Shown here: piece by piece, positions 45,969 through 58,073 of the stretch | Layout of the letters: each line of letters opens with the position of its first letter | Numbering within the stretch: the stretch's first letter is position 1 | DNA from: Helicostylum pulchrum | Lineage: Eukaryota; Mucoromycota; Mucoromycetes; Mucorales; Mucoraceae | Assembly (NCBI GenBank): GCA_025677825.1 | Contig: JAIXMO010000002.1 | Location: 62,001 to 126,000 of the forward strand | Direction of reading: 5' to 3' | Length of the DNA stretch: 64,000 bases | Position numbers and translations under genes: made by a program | The notes under the pieces: model-generated | The model's database searches: none | What the model saw: only the letters and a program-made list of their open reading frames with translations | Told to the model about the DNA's origin: nothing

Positions 45969-47075
45969 ATGGCGGACATAAAGGTTGGTAATATCGACAC
46001 AAGCAAGACACCCCCAGAACCCAAACCTACAGCAAATATTGGACTTCGACCCTATTTTGCAGAAACCGATAAAAAATATGTGCACTATTTGTTTTATTCG
46101 ACCTATTTCAACTTGGTACCTAAAGCAGTTATCCTTCGACTTAAATCGCCTTACATCTTGTCCATCTGGATCGCCATTTACGGTTCCCTGATTACCTACA
46201 TGCCCGTTGTTGTATCTAGTATGGGCTGGGGCCGAGAAGTCTTATACGCCGTTCAATTTTTGGTGACCTTGGTTGTAGCTGGTGGAGGTGTCATTGCACT
46301 TTTATGGTATACAGACAAGTTTGATATCACACAGCGTGTTTTGGAAGGTATTTCAAATGATTTAAAGGAACCTGATGTGTATTACCGTGGAACTCCCGAT
46401 CATATTCGTAAAGGTAATTTTTGGGTATTGACGTTAAATGAAGAAGTGGTTGGTTGTATTGGTATGGACCAAACTTTGACTCCTGTCGTGGACGACTCGG
46501 TTGAACCCTATGTACGTGCCTCAGAGCGTCCACTGGCTGCTAATTCCGTCGAGGTTCGTGAAGCCGAGTGGAAAACTACCGCTTTAATTATGGCAAAGAT
46601 GGATGATTTGGTTCGTCTTGCTTTGGTTGGATCTGTCGACCTTGTCAATGATTTAATCTACAAGTTGAAGGGAACATCTCGAGCTGAAATCGAAGCCAAT
46701 AGAAAGAAGGAGGTTTTGTTTGAAGTTCATAAACCCAATGAAGCTAGTGTACGTCGTTTGGCTGTCAAATTGGAATGTCAAGACCATGGTCTCTCTACTG
46801 TTCTTTTAAAGCGAGTCGCTTTCTGGGCTCATGCACACCAAATCGAATATCTTTATGCTGATACTGATGAACTTCAAACACACGCTGCCGACATTTTGGT
46901 TAAGAGGCATGGTTATACTTTTGTCTCTAAAAAGAAGCTGGGCTACTTTAGATCAAAATCTACCTATAAGCTTGATGTCAAGCTTTGGATGAGTAAGGAA
47001 ATAGAAAGAAGAGCAGAAGAAAAGGCTGCTGAGGATCAGTTAAAGGAAGATGCAGAACTTAAAGAATACGAGTAA
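45969..47075 (+). CDS. Membrane-anchored GNAT N-acetyltransferase-like protein
   Basis: Intronless, 368 aa. Two hydrophobic segments at ~60-80 ('YILSIWIAIYGSLITYMPVV') and ~93-115 ('AVQFLVTLVVAGGGVIALLW') precede the GNAT fold. Its core is seen in 'GNFWVLTLNEEVVGCIGM' and the acetyl-CoA loop region 'RRLAVKLECQDHGLSTVLLK', followed by 'HQIEYLYADTDELQTHAADI' and 'KRHGYTFVSKKKLGYF'. The usual Q/R-x-x-G-x-G/A loop is here 'ECQDHGLST'. Between the strands is an insert of ~90 residues containing 'AEWKTTALIMAKMDDLVRLA'. The C-terminus is charged and helical. Two N-terminal TMs followed by GNAT recalls NAT8-type ER acetyltransferases; substrate unknown. Confidence 0.82.
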   Translation: MADIKVGNIDTSKTPPEPKPTANIGLRPYFAETDKKYVHYLFYSTYFNLVPKAVILRLKSPYILSIWIAIYGSLITYMPVVVSSMGWGREVLYAVQFLVTLVVAGGGVIALLWYTDKFDITQRVLEGISNDLKEPDVYYRGTPDHIRKGNFWVLTLNEEVVGCIGMDQTLTPVVDDSVEPYVRASERPLAANSVEVREAEWKTTALIMAKMDDLVRLALVGSVDLVNDLIYKLKGTSRAEIEANRKKEVLFEVHKPNEASVRRLAVKLECQDHGLSTVLLKRVAFWAHAHQIEYLYADTDELQTHAADILVKRHGYTFVSKKKLGYFRSKSTYKLDVKLWMSKEIERRAEEKAAEDQLKEDAELKEYE

Positions 47076-47164
47076 AAACAAATACTGTATAAAAATACCA
47101 TTTAATTAATACATAAAAAAAAACCCCCCTTCTCATTTACCGTCAAAATGTACGCTTTTTTTTT

Positions 47165-48060
47165 TTTGGCTGGACGGATCTAAAGCACCAGACTGTTAGT
47201 AGTAAACTGAATTAAGACTTATAGGTTATTTATTTATTTGTGAGAGCTGATATTCAACGACTAGTCTTTAATAAAGTACGAGTCGAGCGATGTATTATTA
47301 CAAAGGGACTTATATCAGTTAAAAGAGAGTGGGGAACACAAAATAGATTCACAAAATAGATTCACAAAGAACAAAGTAAAATAGAGTTTATATACTAAAG
47401 GTAATGAAGTTTCTGCAATTAATCCAAAGTCTGTTATGCTCCAAAAGATGTTATAAAACAAACGCGAGTTAATCAGGAAAGGAAACTTATGAGAACCAAG
47501 TAGAATCTTCATTAAACTTATTTATGACCAAGAACTTTCGTCCCTGTTTTGAATTAAGAAGAAAGGGTGTTTATACAAGGCCTGTGTAGCCTTGAATTTA
47601 AATGGGTGTAACACTAGATCTAATGTGCTCCAAAAGATGTTTTAAATAAATGTGAGTTAAATCAGAGAGGAATTATAGAGGGACACTTACAAAAACCAAG
47701 TAGTATATTTTAATAACTTATTAATTACCAAGAACTTCCGTTTTAAAAAGAAAGGGAGCATTCATATAAAAGTACAAGATCGTGTTACCTTATATTTTAA
47801 ATGGCTTAACACTGTTTAAATGTGATATTTTTTTTTAAAAAAAAAGTCTACTTCATAATAATAATAAAAACCAAATGCTTTTGAAGGATAGAAGAAGGTG
47901 TAAAAAATCGAGTTTACCGGTATATGACAAACTACATGGCCATAATGAGCGCATGATACATTTACAGAGACTTCGTTTTACTGTATGACAACTGTACAAA
48001 AGGTGGTTAAGGTTTCTGTTTTTGAAAACAAATGTATATAAAATAACATGGAATTCCGTG
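47165..48060 (+). repeat. Duplicated upstream block of the kelch gene array
   Basis: The start ('accagactgttagtagtaaa', 'tattcaacgactagtcttta', 'taaagtacgagtcgag') recurs at 50895-51010 and, inverted, near 63000-63110. The end ('aaaatcgagtttaccggtat', 'acaaaaggtggttaagg') recurs at 53277-53375 and, inverted, at 60375-60480. It also contains an internal two-fold repeat (47330-47560 and 47620-47850 share 'gtgctccaaaagatgtt' type text). Here the block is uninterrupted; in the B and D upstream copies the TIR transposon splits it at the position equivalent to 47681-47690. It probably contains the promoter of gene A. Confidence 0.7.
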
Positions 48061-48112
48061 ATTGATTGTTTTCTTTTGTCTTGTTTTTTTTTATAAAATC
48101 TTAATCCGTTAC

Positions 48113-50316
48113 ATGAGGAAAACTTTGATACTATGCTTTATATCTTCATTGGTTACTTCCATTGTATCATATGAAGTACCTCCTCGCAATGCAGCATGTA
48201 ATATGATTATTTTTTTTAGTTATTTATTTCTATTTACTAAACTAACCTTCACCTAAAAAGATTGCGCTTACCTAGCTAAAAAAATTTATTGTTATGGAGG
48301 AAGTCCATTTAACGAGAACTATAGTAATAATATGTACCAATTAGATATTCATAATCAAGCTACCGATTCGATAAACGGAATGATTAATAAATGGGTAGAG
48401 AACCGGGTAGATAGTTCGTCAGAGATAGCAACTGAGTATAGATACGATAGTGGATTTATAGCCTTGCCAAACGGTGTCGAAATGCTTTTTCAAGGAGGAA
48501 CCAATGATAAAAATAATGCAATGATTGATAAAACTGTTACTTATAATGCTGAGACGGATTCCTGGGGCACATTACCAAGCTATGATGACACAAAAAATGG
48601 AGGTGTTAGACAAATGTAATTACTCGTTTTTTAAAAAAAATGCAGCGTGTTAATATAAAAAAAAAACCTAATTTTCTAAATGTATACATTAGATCTGCTC
48701 AGTCTTCTGTATACATACCGACGATGGATAGTATCGGATTTTATGGTGGAAAAGAATTGTAGGTTAACCCTCTCTATACATAAAAAATACAAATATTAAT
48801 CTTTTTTATATGCTACGAAAAAAAGTCATGCTGGATTAAATACTAGTTATATTACAGCTTCGGGCCAGACCTTACCTGCTAACCTTGTCTACACTTACCC
48901 ATTAATGAAAAATCCTGGATACAGGTATGCTGAAAGCCATGTTGGGTTTTATTACCTGACGTTATTTAACCTCAAGTCTCACGTAAGTCAATTAATATAA
49001 TGAAAAGGGATTTGCCTAAAAGCATTATAAATAGGCATGGACTGTCGCAACGGCCGACCCTCCAAAACTGAATGGGCTCTTATATTTGGTTAGTTTCCAA
49101 ACCGCGACATTTCACCCTAGATCTGGAAAAATTTATTACATTGGAGGGGTATATAAAACAAGTGAGCCAGGCGGTACTTTTTCAGTACCTCTTTCATTCG
49201 CTAGTACGTATGATACGGTTGGTGCCATATGGGGTAATCAAACTTTAAATGCCTCCCCGAATAATAATATACCAATCGCTAGACATTTACATACAGCCAC
49301 AATGGGTATGTAAACATACTTTATCATCATCGAACTGGAAATTACGTATTAAACCCAATTTTTTTTTAAATATTTAGCGAGTACGAACGAGGATATCATT
49401 GTTTATGGTGGAACTAATCTTCCTCGAGATAATGAACCTAATGGTTTGTAAAAAAAAAAAAAAAAAAAAAAGAAAAAAAATGTAACACCAACAATGATAA
49501 ATTATCTAATTTTTTTCTTTTTTAGCTCTCATGGATTACGTGTATACATTGAATTTAGAAACACATACATGGATCCCACACGATATTACTGCACCAGCAA
49601 GTTCTCCTGGTCCAAGATACTATCACTCAGGTTAGCTACTTTTTGTTTATATGTTTTGACTAGGTTACTTTTTAACTTAAAAATTCAATTAGCTGTTCTT
49701 GTCGATGATACAAGTTTATTTATTCTATTTGGCATAACAAAAGACAAGACTACTACAAACACTATGCTCGTTTTGAACTTAAGAAATATATCTTCATTGT
49801 CATTTTCTGAAACATATCCCCTTTCAAATTTAAGCGTGGCCTCATCTGATAATTCTTCAAGCGTGGCTTCACCTGATAATTCTTCAAGTGGTATCTCGAG
49901 CGGTATCTCGAGTGGTGCTATTGCCGGAATTGCAGTAGGAGCAGTAGTATTAGTAAGTTAAACAGTATAGTTATTAAGCTAATTCTAACGCAAAAAAAAA
50001 AAAACTATAGATCTTAATCATAGCAGCTATAATAGTATTTTTCATCAGAAAAAAGAAAAGAGTTCCTTCCGAAGAAAAAATGGAAGAAATGCCCGTTGAT
50101 TGGGATCATATTGATGGTATCTATAAAGAAGATCGGCCGAGTTCAAGTATAAATTTTAGAGATTCAAGAAGTCCTACCATAACTATGTTATCTTCACCAC
50201 TAGTCCCATTCTCTCCTATTGATAATAATGCTACCATAACATCTACACAATTACCCGTAGTCGTACCAGATGTATATACAGCTAAACCTGACGCTGTGGA
50301 CGAAAATTTGAAATGA
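48113..50316 (+). CDS. Kelch-propeller type I membrane protein, copy A
   Basis: Nine exons: 48113-48197, 48261-48615, 48693-48758, 48826-48982, 49035-49305, 49378-49443, 49526-49630, 49693-49952 and 50011-50316. All phases agree and give 556 aa. A signal peptide (MRKTLILCFISSLVTSIVS) leads a galactose-oxidase/kelch-type propeller with repeated aromatic-GG strands: 'KIYCYGGSP', 'MLFQGGTND', 'SIGFYGGKE', 'KIYYIGGVY', 'DIIVYGGTN' and 'SLFILFGIT', each with a following Tyr/Trp-rich strand ('YTLNLETHTWIPHD'). A Ser-rich stalk with a duplicated 'SVASSDNSSSVASPDNSSS' unit follows, then one TM helix (AGIAVGAVVLILIIAAIIVF), a basic stop-transfer (RKKKR) and a ~90-residue cytosolic tail. Galactose oxidase copper ligands are not apparent, so a binding or surface role is more likely than catalysis (inference). 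Confidence 0.85.
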
Positions 50317-53300
50317 TTCATATGTCCATACATGAAATAAAAAGAAACATACTATACTTTAGCTCTATCCTTTACATAAATACTAATGCCATTAGGTTTT
50401 AAATTTTAATAAAATCTGTAACTTTTTTAAAGTTAACAATTGATTGTGTATACCAGTTCTATTTCTCTCTCTCTTTCTAAAATGTTTAACTGTTTTAGTA
50501 AATTCTCTTCGTGTGTCTTTGCCGTAACGATAGTCATACAGATATACAACTCGAGTAGATTTAAGGGTGTCTTACCTACAATATATTCTCCGCTTCAAGG
50601 AGGATTTTTTCCAACAGAAGGGTACGTTAAGAGGTAAAAAAAAAAAAAAAAAAAAAAATCTGTCTTATTTAAAGAGTTTAATGCCTGTGAAAACCCAGAA
50701 ATAGCATACCCCTTAAAAAATGTCTCCTTCTTTTGTTTAAGTTTTTTATACCAAAATAAGCAGCTTCGCCAATTCTATTACTAGTTACACCGTTATATTT
50801 ATATTGTAGTTAGATATAATTATAAAATAAAATGCAATAGATATATCCATTGCATGTAATGGGCTCGCTTGATCTGATTCAAAAAGAGGACAGATCTAGA
50901 GTACCAGACTGTTAGCTGTCAACTGATTAAGGACTTATAGGCTATTTATTTATTTGTGGAAAAAAGTATTCAACGACTAGTCTACAATAAAGTACGAGTC
51001 AGGCAGTGTATATTTAAAAAGGGGCTAATATCAGTTTAAATAGTGGGAAATAAATGATAGATTCACAAAGAGTAGAGTGAACGAAGTTTTATAACTAAGG
51101 GTAATGAAGAACCTGCAATTAATCCTAGGTCCGTTGTGCTCCAGCAGATGTTTTTGAACAAATGTGAGAGGAATTATAGAGGGATACAACAGCAGCTCTA
51201 TTTAAGAGTGACCTGATTTAAGGGTACGATCGATTTAAGGATGGGTTTCTCCAGTACATATTTGGCCTCTCGCTTTAACACCTCTATCGCCACTGATTCG
51301 ATTTAAGGGTGGTACCCAATTTCGCAAAACTATCAAATATATAAAATGAAGTTAAAAGTGATAGTAAAAAAAAAAGTCTTATTTAACTTATATAAAAGCA
51401 TCTATTCTTCAAAAGTGTACAATCAAATCGATATTATTAAAACAAAAAGATAGTAATAAAACTGATAGAGAGAGGATAATAAAATAAGCCTTACAAAGTA
51501 ATTAAAGTATAAAGATAGTAAATTCATACTTGAATGGAGTGCGTATCAGCATTGAATCTTTAGAAATTTAACTAGGAAAAGTAGTTAAATACAGACTGTT
51601 GCTTAGTGGTGAAAGATTGGAAAGGAATGCAGTGTAAGCCAAATAAAGTGAGCGCAAAGATACATTCTAGTCCTATATATTATAGCGTGTAGTTTTTAAA
51701 TGGATTGTTATGTGGTATTCCAGTAAATAGCTTTGTACTGTTTTAATTGACATCAATAAAAAATTTAGTAGAATTTAGCATAATTTTAATGTTTGAGCTC
51801 TCGCAAAAAACGATACATATCATAGTTTTTTGTACAATAACTTGGAAAAGCTCAAGAACTATTTAAAGTAATACCATAGATTTTTGTTCATCCATTATCT
51901 ATCTAAAAACGCGTGTTTTTAAGTAAAGTTTTAGAAGTAACTTCTAAAAAAGGTCATTTTTCAGTGATCGAAATAAGGTGTTTTCTTTGTATGATTAAAG
52001 ATCAGGAAATAATTCTTTTTCCAAGTTACTTCGTAAAAGTTACTCTTTAGGATGTTTTCTTTAACACCAAAATTAAAAACCGCATGCTGTTTTATATTTT
52101 TCTCGATTTTATATTTTTTTCTTCAGTCGATCATTTTTGGTCATTTTTGGTTATTTTGGGGGGGGGGGTCAACCCCTTTTGTGTTTTTGTGATTATTTTG
52201 AAATTACTCAATATCTACTTTGCCTTTATTTGTGAAAAAACAACAATAATAAAGTGCTCTTTTAGGCGCATTTAATCCATTTAAAATTATATTTTTAATA
52301 AAAACACTGACCGAGTAATCACTGTTTTAGACCTTTTTTTTTTTCGCTAAAATTTGAGTTAAGCGGTCCTTATATTAGCGAATTCTTTAAAGCGCGTTTT
52401 CTCGCTCAATTTTAAATGTAGCACTTTTATTTATGAACATCCAATATATAGTTTTTGAATATCTACATTCGGTGCTATAACCAAACACGGTAATAAAAAA
52501 CTATGTTTTATGTAATCGTAACACTCTGAAAATGGTTACACTAAAAAAGTGTATTTTTTTACCCGAAAAAAAAAGGGTCTAAAACAGCGATCACTCTTTC
52601 AGTTTTTGCATTAGAAGTATGGTTTAAAATGGGTTAGAAGCGTCTAAACGAGTTAAATACCATGCATGGTTTTTTTTTTACAAAGATAAAAAAATTGGAT
52701 CAAGAGTAAATATAAAATAACTACAAAAACACAAAAGGGGTTGACCCCCAAAAATGAAAATCGAAAAAAAAAACAAAAAAGTTTGTTTTTAATTTTTTTC
52801 ATCAAGATATAGTTAAAGCAACTACTTTTTACTAAATAACTTGGGTCCAAAAAGCGTTTCATGTTTTTCTAAAAAATCAAAACCAATATTTATTGTAGCT
52901 GCTAATTTTAGCAGTGATTTCTTATGTGAGCGATTTTAGAAGTCCGGTATCTCAGTGAGCTTTTTTCTTTAGAAGTAAATTATTGACTGCACGATATAAA
53001 GGTAATGTTCGATATAAGGGTGGCTTTCTTCCACATTTCGGCCACCTTTAAATAGAGCCGCTACTGCACTTAAAAAAAATTAAGTAGTATATTTTGATTA
53101 AAAAAAAGGGGGGGGGGTACTTATATAAAAAGTCTAAGATCGTTTTACTTTAGATTTTAAATGTCGTAACACTGTTTAAGTGTGATAATTTTTTACTTTT
53201 TTTTTTAAAAAAAAATAAATCCACTTCATAATAATAATAAAAAACGAATACTTCTGGAGGGTAGAAGAAATTATGTAAAATCGAGTTTACAGGTATAAGA

Positions 53301-53463
53301 CCGTAATGGATGCACAATAAATTTACAGAGGCATAATTTTACTGCATAACATCATACAAAAGGTGGTAAAGGTTTCTGTTTTTTGAAAACAAATGTATAA
53401 ATAACATGGAGTTCTGTGATCTTCATTGTTTTCTTTTTATCTTTTTTTTTTTTTATCTGTTAC
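50011..53463 (+). repeat. Left arm of large inverted duplication
   Basis: From the last exon of gene A to the start of gene B, this stretch reappears inverted at about 60276-63990 with very few differences apart from the insertion and deletion described there. Shared landmarks: the 65-codon frame at 50440-50637 matches 63364-63561 with one residue changed, the long A-run at 50637 and the 'gagctgcttattttggtat'-type flanks. It contains no gene of its own between 50317 and 53463 that I would call; the 65-codon frame may be conserved only because the duplication is young. Confidence 0.8.
51187..53066 (+). mobile_element. TIR element inserted in the A-B spacer (left arm copy)
   Basis: About 1,880 bp. 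The left end 'caacagcagctctatttaag' follows a TA (51185-51186). The right end '...aatagagccgctactg' is followed by CA, where TA is expected. Just inside the left end are several 'gatttaagggt' direct copies. The interior shows the family foldback, with 'gggtcaaccccttttgtgtt' near 52168 facing 'cacaaaaggggttgaccccc' near 52731. No transposase frame. Comparison with the block upstream of gene A gives the empty site. Confidence 0.82.
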
Positions 53464-55142
53464 ATGAAAAGAACTTTGATACTATGCTTTATGCCTTCAT
53501 TGGTTACTTCCATTGTATCTTATGAGGTACCTCCTCGCAAAGCAGCATGTAGTACCTTTATATGATTCCTAGTTATTTATTTCCGTTTACTAAACTAACC
53601 TTCGCCTAAAAAAAAAAAAAAAGATTGTGCCTATCTAGCTAAAAAAGTTTATTGCTATGGAGGAAGTCCAAATAATGCATATTATAGTAATAGTATGTAC
53701 TCTTTAGACATACATAATCGGCCTGCCAATTTGGTAAACGGAATGCTTAATAAACGGGTAGATAAGCCCTTAGATACTTTGTCACAGGCAGCGGTTGATT
53801 ATAGATACGATAGTGGGTTTATAGCATTGCCAAACGGTGTCGAAATGCTTTTTCAAGGTGGAACCAATGATAAAAATCATTCGATGATTGACAAAACTGT
53901 TACTTATAACGCTGAGAGAGATACCTGAATCACATTACCAAGCTATAATGACACCAAAAATGGAGGTTTTAGACAAATGTAATTTTTTTTTTCATACAGC
54001 GTGTAAATATAAAAAATCGATTTTCTAAATCTACATATATAGATCTGGTCAGTCCTCTGTATACATACCGACAATGGATAGTATTGGATTTTATGGCGGA
54101 TACGAATTGTATGTTTACCTTTATACCTATAAAAAATATAAATAACTATTAAACATGTTTTATGTTACGAAAAAAAAAAGTCATGGTAAATTAGATACGG
54201 GTTATATTACAGCTTCCGGTCAGACCTTACCTGATAACCTCGCCTATAGATACCGCTCGATTACAACCCTGGATACACCCATGTTGAAAGTTATGTTAGA
54301 CTTTACTACCAGACATTATTTAACCTCAAGACTCACGTAAGTCTATTAATATATATATATATAAAAAAAAAAGAACTACGCCTTAAAACCGTTATAAATA
54401 GGCTTGGACTGTCGCAACAGCCGACCCTCCAAAACTGAATGGGCTCTTGTATTTGGTTAGTTTCCAAACCGCGACATTTCACCCTCAATCTGGAAAAATA
54501 TACTACATTGGAGGGTTATATTACACAAATGGGCAAAGTGACATTTCTTCGGTACCTCTTTCATTCGCTAATACGTTTGATACGATTGGTGCCGTATGTA
54601 GTAGCCAAACTTTAAATGCCTCCCCTGAAAGTAATATACCAGTTGCTAGACATTTACATAGCGCCACAATGTGTATGTAACATACTTTAACTTATTATCG
54701 TTAAACGAAAAAAAAAAAGAACATTACGTATTAAATCCAATTTTTAAATATTTAGTGAGTACAAACGAAGATATCCTTGTTTATGGTGGAACTAATCTTC
54801 CTAATGATCTTAATCCTAATGGTTTGTTAAAAAACGTAACAACAATAATGATAATGTATCTAATTTTTCTTTAGCTGTTATGGATTACGTATGCATATTG
54901 AATTTAGAAACGCACGCATGGAGTACACAGGATATTGTTGCACCGATAGGTACTCCTGATCCACGATACTATCACTCTGGTTAGTTATTTTTTGTTTTTA
55001 TATACGTTACTTTTTCAACTTAAAAATTCAATTAGCTGTTCTTCTCGATAATACAAGTTTATTTATTTTATTTGGCATGAAAAATGGAAATACTTATACA
55101 AATACCATGCTTGTTTTGGACGTACGAAATATATCTTCTTTT
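53464..55142 (+). pseudogene. Kelch membrane protein, broken copy B
   Basis: Same exon order as copy A up to exon 8. The signal peptide reads MKRTLILCFMPSLVTSIVS. Damage: a TGA at 53926-53928 in exon 2 stands where A has the Trp codon of 'DSWGT'. A one-base loss around 54255-54268 in exon 4 shifts the frame before 'HVESYV'. The gene stops inside exon 8 after 'gaaatatatcttctt', where it meets the inverted 3' flank of copy C. The stalk, TM helix and tail are missing. Several substitutions relative to A, C and D (for example the exon 6 start) suggest it has drifted for longer than the arms themselves. Confidence 0.85.
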
Positions 55143-55217
55143 TGGCATTAGTATTTATGTAAAGGATAGAGCTAAAGTATGGTATGTTTCTTTTTATTTC
55201 ATATACGCACATATGGA

Positions 55218-57401
55218 TCATTTCAAATTTTCGTCCACAGCGTCAGGTTTAGTTGTAAGTACATCTGGTCCGACTACGGGTGATTGTGTAGATGTTATGG
55301 TAGCACTATTATCAATAGGAGAGAATGGGACTAGTGGTGAAGATAACATAGTTACGGTAGGACTTCTTGAATCTCTAAAATTTACACTTGAACTCGGTCG
55401 ATCTTCTTTATATATACCATCAATATGATCCCAATCAACGGGAATTTCTTCCATTTTTTCTTCGGAAGGAGCTCTTTTCTTTTTTCTGATGAAAAATACT
55501 ATTATAGCTGCTATGATTAAGATCTATAGTTTTTTTTTTTGCGTTAGAATTAGCTTAATAACTATAGTGTTTAACTTACTAATACTACTGCTCCTACGGA
55601 AATACCGGCAATAGCACCACTTGAGAGGCCACTAGAGAGACCGCTTAAAGAATTATCAGACAAAGTCACCCTTGAGTCTGAAAGGGGATATGTTTCAGAA
55701 AACGCTAAAGAAGATATATTTCGTACGTCCAAAACAAGCATGGTATTTGTAGTAGACTTTTCTTTTGTCATGCCAAATAGAATAAATAAACTTGTATCAT
55801 CGACAAGGACAGCTAATTGAATTTTTAAGTTAAAAAGTAACACATAAACAAAAAAAACAACTAACCTGAGTGATAGTATCGTGGACCAGGAATACCTGCT
55901 GGTGCAACAATATCGTGTGGAATCCACGTATGCGTCTCCAAATTCAATGTAAATACGTAATCCATAAGAGCTAAAAAAAAAAAAAGAAAAAGAAAAAAAA
56001 AATTAGTTAGATATGTTATCATTGATGTTTTTATATACATATTTTTTACAAACCATTAGGTTTCTCATCTCGAGGAAGATTAGTTCCGCCATAAACAATA
56101 ATATCTTCATTCGTACTCGCTAAATATTTTTAAGAAAAATTGAATTTAATACGTAATTTTCAGTTCGATGATGATAAAGTATGTTTACATACCCATTGTG
56201 GCTGTATGTAAATGTCTAGCTATTGGTATATTATTATTCGGGGAGGCATTTAAAGTTTGATTACCCCATATGGCACCAACCGTATCATACGTACTAGCGA
56301 ATGAAAGAGGTACTGAAAAAGTATCGCCTGACGGAGTTATTTTATATGACCCTCCAATGTAGTAGATTTTTTCAGATCGAGGGTGAAATGTTGCGGTTTG
56401 GAAACTAACCAAATACAAGAGCCCATTCAGTTTTGGAGGGTCGGCTGTTGCGACAGTCCAAGCCTATTTATAACGGTTTTAAGGTGAAGTTCTTTTTTTG
56501 TTTTTGTTTATATTAATAGACTTACGTGAGTCTTGAGGTTAAATAATGTCAGGTAGTAAAATCCAACATAACTTTCAACATGATTGTATTCAGGGTTTGT
56601 ACTTGATGCGTAGCTATAGGCAAGGTTAGTAGGTAAGGTTTGACCGGAAGCTGTAATATAACCCGTATCTAATTTACCATGACTTTTTTTCGTAGCATAT
56701 AAAAAAAAAAAAGATTAATATTTATATTTTTTATGTATAGAGAGGGTCAACCTACAATTCTTTTCCGCCATAAAATCCGATACTATCCATCGTCGGTATG
56801 TATACAGAAGACTGAGCAGATCTAATGTATACATTTAGAAAATTAGGTTTTTTTTTTTATATTAACACGCTGCATTTTTTAAAAAAACGAGTAATTACAT
56901 TTGTCTAACACCTCCATTTTTTGTGTCATCATAGCTTGGTAATGTGCCCCAGGAATCCGTCTCAGCATTATAAGTAACAGTTTTATCAATCATTGCATTA
57001 TTTTTATCATTAGTTCCTCCTTGAAAAAGCATTTCGACACCGTTTGGCAAGGCTATAAATCCACTATCGTATCTATACTCAGTTGCTGTCTCTGACAAAC
57101 TATCTACCCGGTTCTCTACCCATTTATTAAGCATTGTGTTTACCGAATTGGTAGGCTGATTATGAATATCTAATTGGTACATATTATTACTATAGTTCTC
57201 GTTAAATGGACTTCCTCCATAACAATAAATTTTTTTAGCTAGGTAAGCACAATCTTTTTTAGGTGAAGGTTAGTTTAGTAAACAGAAATAAATAAGTAAA
57301 AAAAAAATCATATTACATGCTGCATTGCGAGGAGGTACTTCATACGATACAATGGAAGTAACCAATGAAGATATAAAGCATAGTATCAAAGTTTTCCTCA
57401 T
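55218..57401 (-). CDS. Kelch-propeller type I membrane protein, copy C
   Basis: Same nine-exon structure as copy A on the minus strand, ATG at 57399-57401 and stop at 55218-55220. I see no stop or frameshift in the exons. The signal peptide and first propeller blades match A closely ('FNENYSNNMYQLDIHNQ'). Exon 5 reads 'YYIGGSYKITPSGDTFSVPL' where A has 'KTSEPGG'. The stalk differs: 'SDSRVTLSDNSLSGLSSGLS' instead of the doubled SVAS...DNSSS unit. The tail begins MEEIPVDWDHIDG. Its upstream sequence (57402-58000) is a diverged version of the block upstream of A and carries no transposon, so C is probably an older paralogue than the A/D pair. Confidence 0.82.
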
Positions 57402-58073
57402 GTAACGGATTAAGATTTTATATAAGGAAACAAAAAGAAAACAAATCGAGATCACGGAACTCCAATGACATTTTATACTTTTTGTTTCAAAAGCTACTTT
57501 TTGTGCACTGTCATACAGCAAAACTTAGCCGATGTGAATTAATCGCGCATTCATTGTAGTCTTGTAATTCGATATATACCAGTAAACTCAATTTTATATA
57601 TTTTCTTCTCTCCTTCATGCTATTGGGCTTTTATTGTTATTATGAAATAGAAAATAAAGTAAAAACTATCACACTTAAACGGTGTTACACCATTTTTAAT
57701 CTAAGTGTAAGAGTTGTGTTACTCTTATTCTAGTGTATACATCAACATTATAGAGCCTTCCCAAGCAAACTTTCTGGAATTCTGTGTAATAGGTTCTTTC
57801 GTCTCGAACGTATTACACAAACTTCCTTTTGGGGCTATCGTCAATTTCTAGTTCGAGCCAGAGAAATTTGCTTGAGAAAGCTCTTACTATCGTTCTGGTA
57901 AAGACAAACAAAGAAAATTTACCAAAACGGTTTAAAATTGTAGAAAGAGAGAGAAAAAAAAAAATATCACTGACACACACAATCAATTGTTACTCTTAAA
58001 GCATTAGTATTTATGTAAAGGATAGAGCTAAAATATGGTATGTTTCTTTCTATTTAATATATATGTATATGGA
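57402..58073. other. Spacer between copies C and D
   Basis: Diverged relative of the intergenic block: near C it keeps 'aaacggtgttacac' and 'ttattgttattatgaaatag' type sequence, and near D it keeps the 3' flank 'cacaatcaattgttactctt' and 'gcattagtatttatgtaaag'. There is an unrelated-looking middle section (57720-57900) with 'gagccagagaaatttgcttg'. No gene seen. Confidence 0.5.

Noticed and set aside
50440..50637. 65-codon open frame repeated almost unchanged at 63364-63561
   Set aside because: It lies in the inverted arms, so its conservation can be explained by the recent duplication. It starts and ends without clear signals, and the translation has no family pattern.
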